Assembly (NCBI RefSeq): GCF_900100925.1 | Contig: NZ_FNKO01000002.1 | Coordinates: 1,922,001-1,986,000 of the forward strand | Reading direction: 5' to 3' | Origin: Actinopolyspora saharensis | Lineage (GTDB): Bacteria > Actinomycetota > Actinomycetes > Mycobacteriales > Pseudonocardiaceae | DNA length: 64,000 bases | In this document: in pieces, positions 47,223 through 57,432 of the stretch | How the letters are laid out: each line of letters starts with the position of its first letter | How positions within the stretch are numbered: position 1 is the stretch's first letter | Program-made: the position numbers and the translations under genes | Notes under the pieces: generated by a model | Told to the model about the DNA's origin: nothing | The model's database searches: none | What the model saw: only the letters and a program-made list of their open reading frames with translations

Positions 47223-47775
47223 TCCCCTGAAGGGCTTCGGAGTCACGCTGTCCAAGATGTTCAAAACGGTGCTCACGGAGGAGTACCCGGAGGTCAAGAA
47301 GATCCCCGCCCCGCGGTTCCACGGCAAGCACCAGCTCAACAGGCATCCGGACGGGCTGGAGAAGTGCGTGGGCTGCGAGCTGTGCGCCTGGGCGTGCCCG
47401 GCCGACGCGATATTCGTCGAGGGCGGGACCAACACCGACGAGGAGCGCTACTCGCCGGGCGAGCGCTACGGGTTCGACTACCAGATCAACTACCTGAGGT
47501 GCATCGGTTGCGGGCTCTGCATCGAGGCGTGCCCCACCAGGGCGCTGACGATGACCAACGAGTACGAGACCGCCGACGACGACCGCCAGAACCTGATCTA
47601 CACCAAGGAGGACCTGCTGGCCCCGCTGCTGCCCGGCATGGAGCAGCCCCCGCACGACATGCGGCTCGGTGAGAACGAGCAGGACTACTACGTCAACGGT
47701 CCGGAACTCGCCCGTCAGCAGGGAGTGCCCTCCGACACGACGGTCGAGACCGGTGGCGAGGAGGCCGTGCGGTGA
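47209..47775 (+). CDS. nuoI: NADH-quinone oxidoreductase subunit I (two [4Fe-4S] clusters)
   Basis: 188 residues. Two ferredoxin motifs: Cys53, 56, 59, 63 ([12 protein letters not shown]) and Cys98, 101, 104, 108 ([12 protein letters not shown]), for N6a and N6b. ATG 47209 has AAGGAGG six bases upstream and lies inside the end of nuoH (14-base overlap). The acidic C-terminus ([25 protein letters not shown]) is usual in actinobacteria. Confidence 0.97.
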   Translation: MGMTDPLKGFGVTLSKMFKTVLTEEYPEVKKIPAPRFHGKHQLNRHPDGLEKCVGCELCAWACPADAIFVEGGTNTDEERYSPGERYGFDYQINYLRCIGCGLCIEACPTRALTMTNEYETADDDRQNLIYTKEDLLAPLLPGMEQPPHDMRLGENEQDYYVNGPELARQQGVPSDTTVETGGEEAVR

Positions 47776-48902
47776 TGACCTTGGCGGTTTCCGGCGCGAC
47801 GCTCGCGCAGACGACGCTGGCCCAGCAGGGTGTGGTGGGCACGGGCGAGACCGTGGTCTTCTGGATCCTCGGGCCGCTGGCGCTGCTCGGGGCGCTGGGC
47901 ATGGTGTTCGCGCGCAGCGCGGTGCACTCGGCGCTGTGGCTGGTGCTGACGATGCTGAGCCTGGGCGTGCTCTACATGGCCCAGAGCGCCCAGTTCCTCG
48001 GGTTCACCCAGATCATCGTCTACACCGGCGCGATCATGATGCTGTTCCTGTTCGTGCTGATGGTGGTCGGCAGGGACGCCTCCGACTCGGTGGTCGAGGT
48101 CCTGCGCGGTCAGCGCCTGGCCGCTGCCGTGCTCGGAGTGGCGTTCGCGGCGCTGCTGGTGGCGGGGCTGGCCCGCTCGTTGACCGACGTGGTCCCCGCC
48201 GCCCCGCTCAACCCGTGGGCTCCGGGAGGCGGCGCCGCTGGCGGCCTCGGTCAGGTGATCTTCACCGACTACCTCTTCCCGTTCGAGCTCACCTCGGCGC
48301 TGCTGATCACCGCCTCGCTCGGTGCGATGGTGCTGGCCTACGGCGGCAAGGGGCGCAAGCCGCGCATGGGGCAGCGGGAGACCGTGGAGGCGCGCTTCCG
48401 CGGTGAGTACTCCCGCCCCTCGCCGCTTCCGGGGCCCGGGGTCTACGCCACGGCGAACTCCGTGGCCACGCCCGCGCTGCTGCCGGACGGCTCGGTTGCC
48501 GAGGACTCGCTGTCGGACATCTTGGACACCACTCCCGTGGAGCGGCTGCGCGCCGATCGGACCGCGGTCTCCGGCCGCACCGGGCAACCCGATGCGCACG
48601 CGCTGACCGGACAACCCACCCGGGCGGGCGGTGCCGACGGGAGCACCGAGCGGCCCGCCGACGCGGACGCCGCCGGCGCTGCGGACAGGTCGGAAACCGC
48701 GGGGGACGGGCCTGCGAGCGGTTCCGCCGAACAGGGCGGTTCCCCCGGCGGCAGCGCGGCGAGCGGCGGCGGAACCGACGACGGCGCGACCAACGGCAAG
48801 AACGGTCGGGGCGAGGACAACGGCTCCGCCCCGGCGGGCAACGACGGCGTCCCCGACAACCCCGGGACCGACGCCGACTCACCCGAGGAGGTCAGGCAGT
48901 GA
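47772..48902 (+). CDS. nuoJ: NADH-quinone oxidoreductase subunit J, long C-terminal tail
   Basis: 376 residues. Five membrane helices in the first ~195 ([61 protein letters not shown]) match NuoJ. The remaining ~180 residues are hydrophilic and low-complexity (Gly/Ser/Ala/Asp), making this protein well over 100 residues longer than usual family members. GTG 47772 overlaps the nuoI stop; ATG 47775 is equally plausible. Confidence 0.93.
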   Translation: MMTLAVSGATLAQTTLAQQGVVGTGETVVFWILGPLALLGALGMVFARSAVHSALWLVLTMLSLGVLYMAQSAQFLGFTQIIVYTGAIMMLFLFVLMVVGRDASDSVVEVLRGQRLAAAVLGVAFAALLVAGLARSLTDVVPAAPLNPWAPGGGAAGGLGQVIFTDYLFPFELTSALLITASLGAMVLAYGGKGRKPRMGQRETVEARFRGEYSRPSPLPGPGVYATANSVATPALLPDGSVAEDSLSDILDTTPVERLRADRTAVSGRTGQPDAHALTGQPTRAGGADGSTERPADADAAGAADRSETAGDGPASGSAEQGGSPGGSAASGGGTDDGATNGKNGRGEDNGSAPAGNDGVPDNPGTDADSPEEVRQ

Positions 48903-49198
48903 CCCCCACTCATTACCTGCTGCTCTCGGCGCTGCTGTTCACCATCGGCACGGTCGGGGTGCTGGTGCGGCGGAACGCGATCGTGCTGTTCATGTGCGTG
49001 GAGCTGATGCTCAACGCGGTCAACCTCTCGCTGGTCACCTTCGCCCGGATCGAGGGAACGATCGACGGCCAGGTCATGGCCTTCTTCGTGATGGTCGTCG
49101 CCGCGGCCGAGGTGGTCGTCGGCCTGGCGATCATCATGTCCATCTTCCGGACCCGCCGATCCGCCTCCGTCGACGACGCCAACCTGCTGAAGTACTAG
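48899..49198 (+). CDS. nuoK: NADH-quinone oxidoreductase subunit K
   Basis: 99 residues, three helices. [41 protein letters not shown] carries the conserved membrane glutamate (CVEL), and [14 protein letters not shown] the second part. It is an antiporter-like (MrpC-type) subunit in proton pumping. The GTG start overlaps the nuoJ stop (GTGA). Confidence 0.96.
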   Translation: MTPTHYLLLSALLFTIGTVGVLVRRNAIVLFMCVELMLNAVNLSLVTFARIEGTIDGQVMAFFVMVVAAAEVVVGLAIIMSIFRTRRSASVDDANLLKY

Positions 49199-49253
49199 CC
49201 CACACCGAACGGACGCACAGCGAATGGACCCACGGAACGGATGGGGAGACAGC

Positions 49254-51236
49254 GTGACGACTTCCATTCTGGCCGCTCCGGAGCCGGTACAGGCAGCTCA
49301 GGGGGCGATCCAGGGCAACGCGTGGCTGATCATCGCGATACCGCTGCTCGGTGCGGCGGTGCTGCTGCTGGCAGGCAAGCGCGCCGACGGATGGGGGCAC
49401 CTGCTCGGCTGTGCCACGGTGATCGCCTCCTTCGGGTACTCCCTGGCCCTGTTCTCCTCCGCCGCGGGCGGGGAAGCGGCGGCCCGCTCGGTGCACCTGT
49501 TCTCCTGGATCCCCGTCAACGCCCTGAGCGTGGACTTCGGACTCCGGATCGACCCGCTGTCGCTGGTCTTCGTGCTGCTGATCACCGGGGTCGGTGCGCT
49601 GATCCACATCTACTCGATCGGCTACATGGCGCACGACCAGCAGGGCAGGTCCGGAAGCGCCAACACCGAGCGCCGCCGGTTCTTCGGCTACCTCAACCTG
49701 TTCGTCGCGGCGATGCTGATCCTGGTGCTCGGCAACAGCTTCGTCACGCTGTACCTGGGTTGGGAGGGCGTGGGACTCGCCTCCTACCTGCTGATCGGGT
49801 TCTGGCAGCAGCGGGCCTCGGCCGCGGGGGCGGCCACCAAGGCGTTCGTCATGAACCGGGTCGGCGACGTCGGCCTGGCGCTGGCGATCTTCCTGATGTT
49901 CGCCCACCTCGGAACCACGCGGTACTCCGAGGTCTTCGCGCGCGCCGGTGAGCTGCCCGCGGGGGTGCTGCTGGCCATCGCCCTGTTGCTGCTGCTCGGT
50001 GCCTGCGGCAAGTCCGGCCAGGTTCCGCTGCAGGCCTGGCTCCCCGACGCGATGGAAGGCCCGACCCCGGTCTCGGCGCTGATCCACGCGGCGACGATGG
50101 TCACCGCCGGTGTCTACCTGATCGCCAGGGCCAACCCGCTCTACAGCCTGACCGGGACGGGGCAGCTGGTCGTGGCGCTGGTCGGAGCGGTGACCCTGCT
50201 GGTCGGTTGCGTGATCGGTTGCGCCTACGACGACATCAAGAAGGTGCTGGCCTACTCCACGGTCAGCCAGATCGGCTACATGATGCTCGCCGTCGGACTG
50301 GGTCCGGCCGGCTACGCGCTGGGCATCATGCACCTGCTCACGCACGGCTTCTTCAAGGCGGGGCTGTTCCTCGGGGCGGGCTCGGTCATGCACGGCATGA
50401 ACGACGAGGTGAACATGCGCCGCTTCGGCGGGCTGTACCGCTACATGCCCGTCACCTTCGTCACCTTCGGGCTCGGGTACCTGGCGCTGATCGGTTTCCC
50501 GTTCCTGTCCGGGTACTACTCCAAGGAGGCGATCGTCTCCGCGGCCTTCGAAGCGCCGGGATGGCAGGGCTGGGCGCTCGGCGGTGCCGCCGTGCTCGGC
50601 GCGGGGCTGACCGCCTTCTACATGACCCGCCTGATGCTGATGACCTTCTTCGGCGAGCGGCGCTGGGAGAACCGCACCACCGCGGACGGCAGGTCGTTCC
50701 ACCCGCACGAGTCCCCGCCGGTGATGACCGGCCCCATGATCGTGCTGGCCGTCGGCTCCGTCGCGGCTGGCCTGGTGTTCACCAGGGGGGAAATGCTGGT
50801 GGACTTCCTCTCCCCGGCTCTCGGGGAGGCGCCCGAGGGGCACGCGGTCCTGCCGCACTCGGTGATCCCGGTGCTGACGCTGGGGCTCTCCGCGCTCGGT
50901 GTGCTGCTGGCCTGGCTGGTGGTCGGACGCGGCCCCGTCTCCGAGACCCGCCCGCAGCGGGTGTCGCCGCTGGTCCGCGCGGCCCGCGCCGACCTGTACG
51001 GCAACGCGCTGAACCGCGCCGTGGCCGTGCGCCCGACCGTGGGGCTGGCCGACGGTCTGGCCCGGTTCGACCGCGCCGGGGTCGACGGCGCGGTCAACGG
51101 GATGGCCTCGACGTTCGGCGCCACTTCGCAGGTGCTGCGCCGGTGGCAGACGGGATTCGTCCGGTCCTACGCGATGTCCATGTTGGTCGGCGGTGTCCTG
51201 CTGGTCGCCGCCCTGCTCTCGGTGGGGACCCCATGA
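49254..51236 (+). CDS. nuoL: NADH-quinone oxidoreductase subunit L
   Basis: 660 residues, about 16 helices. [63 protein letters not shown] and [21 protein letters not shown] are the signatures of this proton-pumping subunit. GTG 49254 ([12 protein letters not shown]) has GGGGAG five bases upstream; an ATG at 49224 lacks a ribosome site and is rejected as the main start. The C-terminal long lateral helix region is present ([18 protein letters not shown]). Confidence 0.95.
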   Translation: MTTSILAAPEPVQAAQGAIQGNAWLIIAIPLLGAAVLLLAGKRADGWGHLLGCATVIASFGYSLALFSSAAGGEAAARSVHLFSWIPVNALSVDFGLRIDPLSLVFVLLITGVGALIHIYSIGYMAHDQQGRSGSANTERRRFFGYLNLFVAAMLILVLGNSFVTLYLGWEGVGLASYLLIGFWQQRASAAGAATKAFVMNRVGDVGLALAIFLMFAHLGTTRYSEVFARAGELPAGVLLAIALLLLLGACGKSGQVPLQAWLPDAMEGPTPVSALIHAATMVTAGVYLIARANPLYSLTGTGQLVVALVGAVTLLVGCVIGCAYDDIKKVLAYSTVSQIGYMMLAVGLGPAGYALGIMHLLTHGFFKAGLFLGAGSVMHGMNDEVNMRRFGGLYRYMPVTFVTFGLGYLALIGFPFLSGYYSKEAIVSAAFEAPGWQGWALGGAAVLGAGLTAFYMTRLMLMTFFGERRWENRTTADGRSFHPHESPPVMTGPMIVLAVGSVAAGLVFTRGEMLVDFLSPALGEAPEGHAVLPHSVIPVLTLGLSALGVLLAWLVVGRGPVSETRPQRVSPLVRAARADLYGNALNRAVAVRPTVGLADGLARFDRAGVDGAVNGMASTFGATSQVLRRWQTGFVRSYAMSMLVGGVLLVAALLSVGTP

Positions 51237-51288
51237 CGGTGATCCGCCGGTCGAATCCACGCGAAATAGCCGGAGAAGAGGGGACGCG

Positions 51289-52887
51289 ATGAACCTGCTC
51301 CTCGCGCTGATCCTGTTGCCGCTGCTCGGCGCGGTGGTCGTCGCGCTGCTGCGCGGCAACGAGCGCGCGGCGAAACCGGTCGCGCTGGTCTGCGCACTGC
51401 TCGAGATCGTGCTCGCCGCCGCGGCGTGGGTGGTCCACGAGCCGGGCGGCGCGCGGATGCAACTCGCCGGTTCGGTGGAATGGATCCCGCACTACGGGGT
51501 GAGCCTGTCCTTCGGGCTCGACGGCATCGCCCTGGTCATGGTCGCGGTGATCGCGCTGCTCGTGCCGCTGGTGCTCGCCTTCAGCTGGGACGAGCGGCTC
51601 CCCGCCGGACGCACGCGGGGAGGCTTCTTCGCGCTGCTGCTGCTCGAACAGGCCCTGACCGTGGCGGTGTTCGCGGCGACCGACGTCTTCGTGTTCTACG
51701 TGCTGTTCGAGATCATGCTGATCCCGATGTACTTCCTCATCGGAGGTTACGGGGGGCAGCGGCGGCAGTACGCCGCGATGAAGTTCTTCCTGTACTCCTT
51801 CCTCGGTGGCCTGATCATGCTGGCCTCCGCGATCGGCGCCTACGCCTACGCGGCCGAGACCACCGGGGTCGGAACCTTCGACTGGGCGACGCTGCGGACG
51901 GTCCTCGCCGACGCCCCGACCGAGGTGCAGGTGTGGATCTTCCTCGGCTTCTTCGCCGCCTTCGCGATCAAGGCCCCGCTGGTTCCGCTGCACACCTGGC
52001 TGCCCGACGCGGCGGAGCAGGCCCCGATCGGGGTGGTCGTCCTCGTGGTCGGGGTGCTCGACAAGGTCGGCACCTTCGGCTTCCTGCGCTACAGCCTGCC
52101 GCTGGCCCCGGACGCCTCCCAGCTGCTGGCCCCGCTGGTGCTCACGCTGGGCGTGATCGGTGTGCTCTACGGCTCGCTGCAGGCCTTCGCCCAGACCGAC
52201 CTGAAGCGTCTGATCGCCTACGTCTCGATCGCGCACTTCGGGTTCATAGCGCTGGGGATCTTCGCGTTCACCTCGCAGGCCCAGGTGGGCGCGGCCTCGT
52301 ACATGGTCAACCACAGCATCGCCACGGGAATGCTGGTGCTGGTGGTCGGGATGATCATCGCGCGCGGTGGTTCCACGCGGATCGCCGACTACGGGGGGAT
52401 GGCCGGGGCGACCCCGCTGCTCGGGGGGATGCTGCTGATCGCGGGACTGAGCACCCTCTCCCTGCCGGGGACCAACTCCTTCATCAGCGAGTTCCTGGTG
52501 CTGATCGGCTCGTTCGCCACCAGGCCCGTCTTCACGACCCTGGCCACGCTCGGGCTGGTGCTGGCAGCCGCCTACGTGCTGCGCCTGTACCAGCGCGTCA
52601 TGCAGGGGCCGCCCTCGGGAACGGCGGTGCTCGACGCGGTCGGCGGCCCCGGAGCCGCGACCGACCCGGAAACCCTCCCGCGGGGCGACTCCGGAGGTGC
52701 GACCGCGCGCGGGAACCTGCGCGATCTCAGCGGAAGGGAGATCGGCCTGCTGACCCCCCTGGTGGTGCTGGTCGTGCTGCTCGGCGTCTATCCCGCGCCG
52801 GTGCTGGACGTGATCACACCGTCGGTGGAAGCAACGATGAGCGAGGTCGGCGTTACCGACCCCGTGACCTCTCAGGGAGGTAACTGA
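51289..52887 (+). CDS. nuoM: NADH-quinone oxidoreductase subunit M
   Basis: 532 residues, about 14 helices. FYVLFEIMLIPMYFLIGGYGGQRRQYAAMKFFLYSF, AFAIKAPLVPLHTWLPDAAEQAP, and QTDLKRLIAYVSIAHFGFI are family motifs with the conserved membrane Glu and Lys. A hydrophilic insert (GTAVLDAVGGPGAATDPETLPRGD) lies before the last helix. ATG 51289 follows AGAGGGG by five bases. Confidence 0.95.
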   Translation: MNLLLALILLPLLGAVVVALLRGNERAAKPVALVCALLEIVLAAAAWVVHEPGGARMQLAGSVEWIPHYGVSLSFGLDGIALVMVAVIALLVPLVLAFSWDERLPAGRTRGGFFALLLLEQALTVAVFAATDVFVFYVLFEIMLIPMYFLIGGYGGQRRQYAAMKFFLYSFLGGLIMLASAIGAYAYAAETTGVGTFDWATLRTVLADAPTEVQVWIFLGFFAAFAIKAPLVPLHTWLPDAAEQAPIGVVVLVVGVLDKVGTFGFLRYSLPLAPDASQLLAPLVLTLGVIGVLYGSLQAFAQTDLKRLIAYVSIAHFGFIALGIFAFTSQAQVGAASYMVNHSIATGMLVLVVGMIIARGGSTRIADYGGMAGATPLLGGMLLIAGLSTLSLPGTNSFISEFLVLIGSFATRPVFTTLATLGLVLAAAYVLRLYQRVMQGPPSGTAVLDAVGGPGAATDPETLPRGDSGGATARGNLRDLSGREIGLLTPLVVLVVLLGVYPAPVLDVITPSVEATMSEVGVTDPVTSQGGN

Positions 52888-52889
52888 AA

Positions 52890-54533
52890 GTGGGAGTGGT
52901 AGCGCAAGCGGGAGCTGCTCTGCCCCCGCGCTCGGGAGTGCTGGCCCAGCAGTCCACCGAGATGCCGTCGATCCAGTACGCGGCGGTGGCGCCGCTGATG
53001 ATCGTGCTGGGGGCGGCCTGCATCGGGGTGCTGGTCGAGGCCTTCGCCCCCGCCGGTCGGCGATGGCCCGTTCAGGTGGGGATCAGTCTGCTCGCCGTGC
53101 TCCTGGCCGGGGTCTTCCTCGGGGTGCACGCGCAGGGGATCAACACCGGGGCGACGACCCTGGCCGAGACCCTCGCGGTGGGGCCGGCCACCCTGTTCCT
53201 GTGGGGAACCCTGCTGGCCCTGTCCTTCGGGGCGATCCTGCTGATCGCGGACAGGTCGATCGAGCCGGGAGGCGCGTTCGTCGCCGAGACGAACAGCGTG
53301 CCCGAGGCGCGGGCGCCCGGGGCGACCCCGGTGGACGCGCCGGGAGCCGCCTCGTCGGCCGTGATGGAGCGCGCAGCCGGGGCGGTGGGGATGCGCACCG
53401 AGGTCTTCCCGCTGACGCTGTTCTCGCTCGGCGGGATGATGGTGTTCTGCGCCGCTAACGATCTGCTCACGATGTTCGTGGCGCTGGAGGTGCTGAGCCT
53501 GCCGCTGTACCTGCTCTGCGGGCTGGCCAGGAGGCGCAGGCTGCTGTCCCAGGAGGCGGCGGTCAAGTACTTCCTGCTCGGGGCCTTCGCCTCGGCCTTC
53601 TTCCTCTACGGGCTGGCGCTGCTGTACGGCTACGCGGGCTCGGTGCAGCTGTCCGAGATATCCGCCGCGACGGCGGGGAGCCTGCGCTCGGACACCCTGC
53701 TGTTCGCGGGCCTGGGCCTGGTGGTGATGGGGCTGCTGTTCAAGGGATCGGTCGGGCCGTTCCACCTGTGGACCCCGGACGTCTACCACGGCGCGCCGAC
53801 CTCGGTCACCGGCTTCATGGCGGCCTGCACCAAGGTCGCGGCGTTCGGCGGGCTGCTGCGGCTGCTGCACGTGGCCTTCGAGGCCTCCAGCTGGGAGTGG
53901 CACTGGGTGCTGTGGACCGTGGCCGTGCTCTCCATGGTCATCGGCGTGGTGCTCGGGCTGACCCAGCAGGACGTCAAGCGCATGATCGCCTACTCGTCGA
54001 TAGCCCATGCGGGATTTCTCATGGTCGGTTCGATCACCCTGACGGACCGGGGGCTGGCGGCGACGCTGTTCTACCTGCTCGCCTACGGCTTCACCACACT
54101 GGCGGTCTTCGGCGTCGTCAGCCTGGTGCGCACCTCCGAGGGCGAGGCGACCAACCTCTCCGACTGGGCCGGGCTGGCCAAGCGCTCCCCGCTGGTGGCC
54201 GGGGTGTTCACCTTCCTGCTGCTCGCCCTGGCCGGCATCCCGGCGACCAGCGGATTCATGGGCAAGTTCGCGGTCTTCTCGGCGGCGTTCTCCGCCGGAA
54301 TGGCCCCGCTGGTGGTCATCGCCCTGCTGGCCAGCGCGCTGGCGGCCTACCTCTACATCCGGCTCATCGTGCTGATGTTCTTCCACGATCCGGACCCGAA
54401 CGGGCCGACCGTCAGCGTGCCCGGGGCGTTCACCACGGCGGCTGTCACGCTGGGCGTGGTGATGACCCTGCTGCTCGGAGTGGTTCCGATGCTGGCGCTG
54501 GACTGGGCGAGTGTCGGTGGCTTCGTGTCGTAG
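52890..54533 (+). CDS. nuoN: NADH-quinone oxidoreductase subunit N
   Basis: 547 residues, about 14 helices, last gene of the operon. LTMFVALEVLSLPLYLLCGLARRR, KYFLLGAFASAFFLYGLALLYG, KGSVGPFHLWTPDVYHGAPTSVTGFMAACTKVAAF and QQDVKRMIAYSSIAHAGFLMVG identify NuoN. A ~40-residue hydrophilic insert lies at about residues 130-170. GTG 52890 has GGGAGG nine bases upstream. The polyprenyl synthase frame begins 47 bases after the stop. Confidence 0.95.
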   Translation: MGVVAQAGAALPPRSGVLAQQSTEMPSIQYAAVAPLMIVLGAACIGVLVEAFAPAGRRWPVQVGISLLAVLLAGVFLGVHAQGINTGATTLAETLAVGPATLFLWGTLLALSFGAILLIADRSIEPGGAFVAETNSVPEARAPGATPVDAPGAASSAVMERAAGAVGMRTEVFPLTLFSLGGMMVFCAANDLLTMFVALEVLSLPLYLLCGLARRRRLLSQEAAVKYFLLGAFASAFFLYGLALLYGYAGSVQLSEISAATAGSLRSDTLLFAGLGLVVMGLLFKGSVGPFHLWTPDVYHGAPTSVTGFMAACTKVAAFGGLLRLLHVAFEASSWEWHWVLWTVAVLSMVIGVVLGLTQQDVKRMIAYSSIAHAGFLMVGSITLTDRGLAATLFYLLAYGFTTLAVFGVVSLVRTSEGEATNLSDWAGLAKRSPLVAGVFTFLLLALAGIPATSGFMGKFAVFSAAFSAGMAPLVVIALLASALAAYLYIRLIVLMFFHDPDPNGPTVSVPGAFTTAAVTLGVVMTLLLGVVPMLALDWASVGGFVS

Positions 54534-54690
54534 GGTGTCCCTCGCAGGGCATTTCCGGGGGAGACGAAGGCGACGGTGACGTGACCAGCCCAGTTGGTGA
54601 TCCGACGAGCGGTGTGCCGTGGGAAGCGGCCACCGCCGTCGGCGGTTTCGACATTGCTGATTCGGCGCTCGCCGAGTCGGTGCGCGGGGG

Positions 54691-55617
54691 ATGGCTCAGG
54701 TCGAGCGACTGCTGCACGAGGCGGTGGACAGCGACCTGGACTTCGCGACCCGCGCCTCGCTGCATCTCGTGGAAGCGGGAGGCAAGAGGTTCCGCCCGCT
54801 GTTCACGCTGCTGGCGGCGGAGTTCGGCGAATCGGACCGGGAGGGCGTCGTCAAGGCGGCGGCCGTGCTCGAGATGGTCCACCTGGCCACGCTCTACCAC
54901 GACGACGTGATGGACGAGGCGACCATGCGGCGCGGCGCGACCAGTGCCAACGCGCGGTGGGACAACTCGGTGGCCATCCTCACCGGCGACTTCCTCTTCG
55001 CGCAGGCCTCCCGGATCGCGGCCGATCTCGGCGGGGACGCGGTGCGCTCCCTGGCGCGAACCTTCGAGTCGCTGGTGACCGGCCAGATGCGGGAGACCGT
55101 GGGAGCCGAGTCGGACGACGGTCTCGTGGACCACTACCTGGAGGTTATCTACGAGAAGACCGGATCGCTGATCGCCACCTGCGGGCGCTTCGGGGCCATG
55201 TTCGCGGGGCTCGATGCGGAGCGGGTCGAAGTGCTGGAGAACGTCGGCAAGATCGTGGGCACGGCGTTCCAGATATCCGACGACATCATCGACATCGCCT
55301 CCCCGCCCGACGAGTCGGGCAAGACGCCGGGCACGGATCTCAGAGAGGGAGTGCGCACGCTTCCGATGCTGTGCGAGCTCACCGAACCCGACGCCGATCC
55401 CCGGCTGCGCGAGCTGCTCTCGGGGACCCTCGAGACGGACGACGACGTGCAGGAGGCGCTGCGCGGGCTGCGCGACTCGGTCGGTTTGAAACGAGCTCGT
55501 GAGACCCTGGACGAGTACGCCGAGCGGGCCAACGCGGAGCTGGCCCGACTACCGGATTCCCCGCCGCGTGACGCGCTCTGCGCCCTGGTCGACTACGTGG
55601 TGGCTCGTACCCGGTGA
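54691..55617 (+). CDS. Polyprenyl diphosphate synthase, N-terminus in another frame
   Basis: Makes the isoprenoid chain, most likely for menaquinone. The 308 residues from ATG 54691 contain GGKRFRPLFTL, the first aspartate-rich motif HDDVMDE (Asp71, 72, 75) and the second QISDDIIDI with KTPGTDLREGVRTLPML, so the catalytic core is whole. The expected N-terminus is found in a different frame: GTG 54581 reads MTSPVGDPTSG and ends GFDIADSALAESVRGG, matching GrcC1-type proteins up to the G run at 54686-54690 (five G). A sixth G, or a -1 slip there, would join the two. ATG 54691 has no spaced ribosome site. Confidence 0.88.
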   Translation: MAQVERLLHEAVDSDLDFATRASLHLVEAGGKRFRPLFTLLAAEFGESDREGVVKAAAVLEMVHLATLYHDDVMDEATMRRGATSANARWDNSVAILTGDFLFAQASRIAADLGGDAVRSLARTFESLVTGQMRETVGAESDDGLVDHYLEVIYEKTGSLIATCGRFGAMFAGLDAERVEVLENVGKIVGTAFQISDDIIDIASPPDESGKTPGTDLREGVRTLPMLCELTEPDADPRLRELLSGTLETDDDVQEALRGLRDSVGLKRARETLDEYAERANAELARLPDSPPRDALCALVDYVVARTR

Positions 55618-55707
55618 GTTGACGCTGCGCACCTCCGGCTACCGCGCAGGGGTGCACCGCGGTCATACTCGTGTCCCGGCAGCGTCGCGAGAGAAAGGAC
55701 CGCAGCG

Positions 55708-57195
55708 GTGACGTGGCTGTTTACCCAGGTCTGGTTGTGGAGCTTCGCAGGCTTCCTGTGCGGTGTGGGGCTGACCTGGCTGCTGTTCGTCCGCCCCGCC
55801 CATCGCCAGCTCAGGCAGCTGCGCGAGCGGCAACGAGCGGCCGAGTGGGACGCGACGGGTCCGGCCGAGCGCGCGGAGGACGACGCCTTCCCGCGGGAGG
55901 AGTCCGACACGGCCGTGTGGGACCTGCTGGACGTGGACTCCGCGGACGATGCGGCCTTCGGGGGGCCTACCGGGGACCGGCCGTTCCGCGTGTCCGGCAC
56001 CGCGGAGCGGAGCGTGGCGGGGAGCTCGGTGGAGGAGAGCTCCTCCGAGCAGTCGAGCGCGCAGCCCCCGGACGATGGGCGCGGACGCTGGATGGAGGTC
56101 GCCGCCGGTGACTTCGGTGGCCAGGCTTTCGCCGCCGAGCACACCGGTGCGCAACCGGGGCGGGGTGAGCAGGAGCTCGCGTCCACGGCCACGGAGTGGC
56201 AGCCCGTCCAGGAAACCCCGGGGACGGCGGATGGACCCCCCGTGGAGGACTCCGAGCTGCGGTTGGAACGGGACCGCGAGACCACCCCGAACCTTCCTCG
56301 GGCCTCCGTGAGCAGGGAGGAACGTGCCGATCCGCCCACGGCGCCCGCCGAGTTGGCCCCGGGGGCCGAGCTCGCGGGCGCGGGTCGGGAGAACACGTGG
56401 TTCGCCGCCTCGGAATTCGACATGTACGACACCGACAGCGTCGAGCAGTCGCAGCCCGAATCCCCCGCGGTCGACGCGGCCCCGCGATGGAACGAATCGG
56501 CCCCGGCGACGGGGGGTGCGCACGACGAATCGACGGAGACGCTCGCGGCACCCGAGCGGGAGGAGTCCGAGGGCGAGCTGACCGGCAGGCTCCGCTCGCT
56601 GTTCGAACCGCTCGCCGCCCCGGGGATCGAACCGGACCGGGAAGGGGTCGAGCTCCCGGTGCACACCCCCGCTGCGGAGGAGGAGACGTCCTCGGGGGAG
56701 CCCGAGCGCTCCGCTGAACAGCCCCCGGAGCACGGCAGTGCGGAGCCGGCGGAAGGGAACGCGGCCGACTCGGTGGGCGAATCCGGCACCGCGGAGGAAA
56801 CCGGTGCGGGCGAGGATCTGCCCAGGCGGGTTCCGGGAAGCACCGACAGGCCGGGGACCCCGCCCAACGCCCGCCCGGTGATGACGGGCAGAGTGCTCGA
56901 CATGCCCGAGGACGCCGCCGTCGCCCCGACGCTGGGACGCCCTCCGAACTCCGAGCAGACGGGCGAGGGGAACTCGACCGCCGGTGACCGCCCCCAGGAG
57001 TGGTACCCGGACGAGCAACTTCCCGACCAGGAACGACCGGACGCGAGCTACACGGTCAAGGGCCAGTTCGGCTCCCGGCAGTACCACACCCCCGACTCGC
57101 CGTACTTCGACCACGTGGTCGCCGAGGTCTGGTTCCGCAGTGCTGCCGATGCGGAGCAGGCGGGTTTTGAGCCCTGGGACTCCCATTCGGAGTGA
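55708..57195 (+). CDS. Membrane-anchored protein with disordered middle and C-terminal sunset-type domain (ArfC-like)
   Basis: 495 residues. An N-terminal helix (FTQVWLWSFAGFLCGVGLTWLLFV), then ~390 residues of acidic, Ser/Glu/Pro-rich low-complexity sequence. A small conserved end follows: YTVKGQFGSRQYHTPDSPYFDHVVAEVWFRSAADAEQAGFEPW. That end is the short 'sunset' module seen in actinobacterial ArfC-type channel accessory proteins (recognition from memory). GTG 55708 starts MTWLFTQVW, normal for these proteins. It stands alone between the polyprenyl synthase and copy B of the hairpin repeat. The function is not established. Confidence 0.75.
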   Translation: MTWLFTQVWLWSFAGFLCGVGLTWLLFVRPAHRQLRQLRERQRAAEWDATGPAERAEDDAFPREESDTAVWDLLDVDSADDAAFGGPTGDRPFRVSGTAERSVAGSSVEESSSEQSSAQPPDDGRGRWMEVAAGDFGGQAFAAEHTGAQPGRGEQELASTATEWQPVQETPGTADGPPVEDSELRLERDRETTPNLPRASVSREERADPPTAPAELAPGAELAGAGRENTWFAASEFDMYDTDSVEQSQPESPAVDAAPRWNESAPATGGAHDESTETLAAPEREESEGELTGRLRSLFEPLAAPGIEPDREGVELPVHTPAAEEETSSGEPERSAEQPPEHGSAEPAEGNAADSVGESGTAEETGAGEDLPRRVPGSTDRPGTPPNARPVMTGRVLDMPEDAAVAPTLGRPPNSEQTGEGNSTAGDRPQEWYPDEQLPDQERPDASYTVKGQFGSRQYHTPDSPYFDHVVAEVWFRSAADAEQAGFEPWDSHSE

Positions 57196-57223
57196 GCGGC
57201 TCAGCTTGCGTAGGTGTTTCCGT

Positions 57224-57402
57224 GGCGGAACCTCTCGCGGGCTCTCGCTCCGGGGAGGCCCGACATCGGGTAGCGGCCTACACAACGTCGGGCCTTCCTC
57301 GCGAGAGCACCACGAGAGAACCCGCGGCGGTGCCGGTTGCTCAGGCTCGTAAGCGCCTGCGTTGGATGGAGCCCTTCTTCCGGAAGTTCCTGGCGGGAGT
57401 TC
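57224..57402 (+). repeat. Intergenic hairpin repeat, copy B
   Basis: Nearly the same as copy A over the first ~105 bases: GCTCTCGC (57241) with GCGAGAGC (57301), GGCCCGAC with GTCGGGCC, apical GTAG-CGGC-CTAC. The tail (AAGCGCCTGCGTTGGATGGA, then GGAAGTTCCTGGCGGGAGTTC to 57402) is closest to copy C. It fills the convergent gap between the sunset-domain gene and lrp, as copy A fills another convergent gap. Confidence 0.88.
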
Positions 57403-57432
57403 ATCTGCTCGGTTTGCTCGGCGGTGCGGGTA

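Noticed and set aside
49224..49253. ATG 49224 as the start of nuoL
   Set aside because: It has no ribosome site, whereas GTG 49254 has GGGGAG five bases upstream and fits the family N-terminus.
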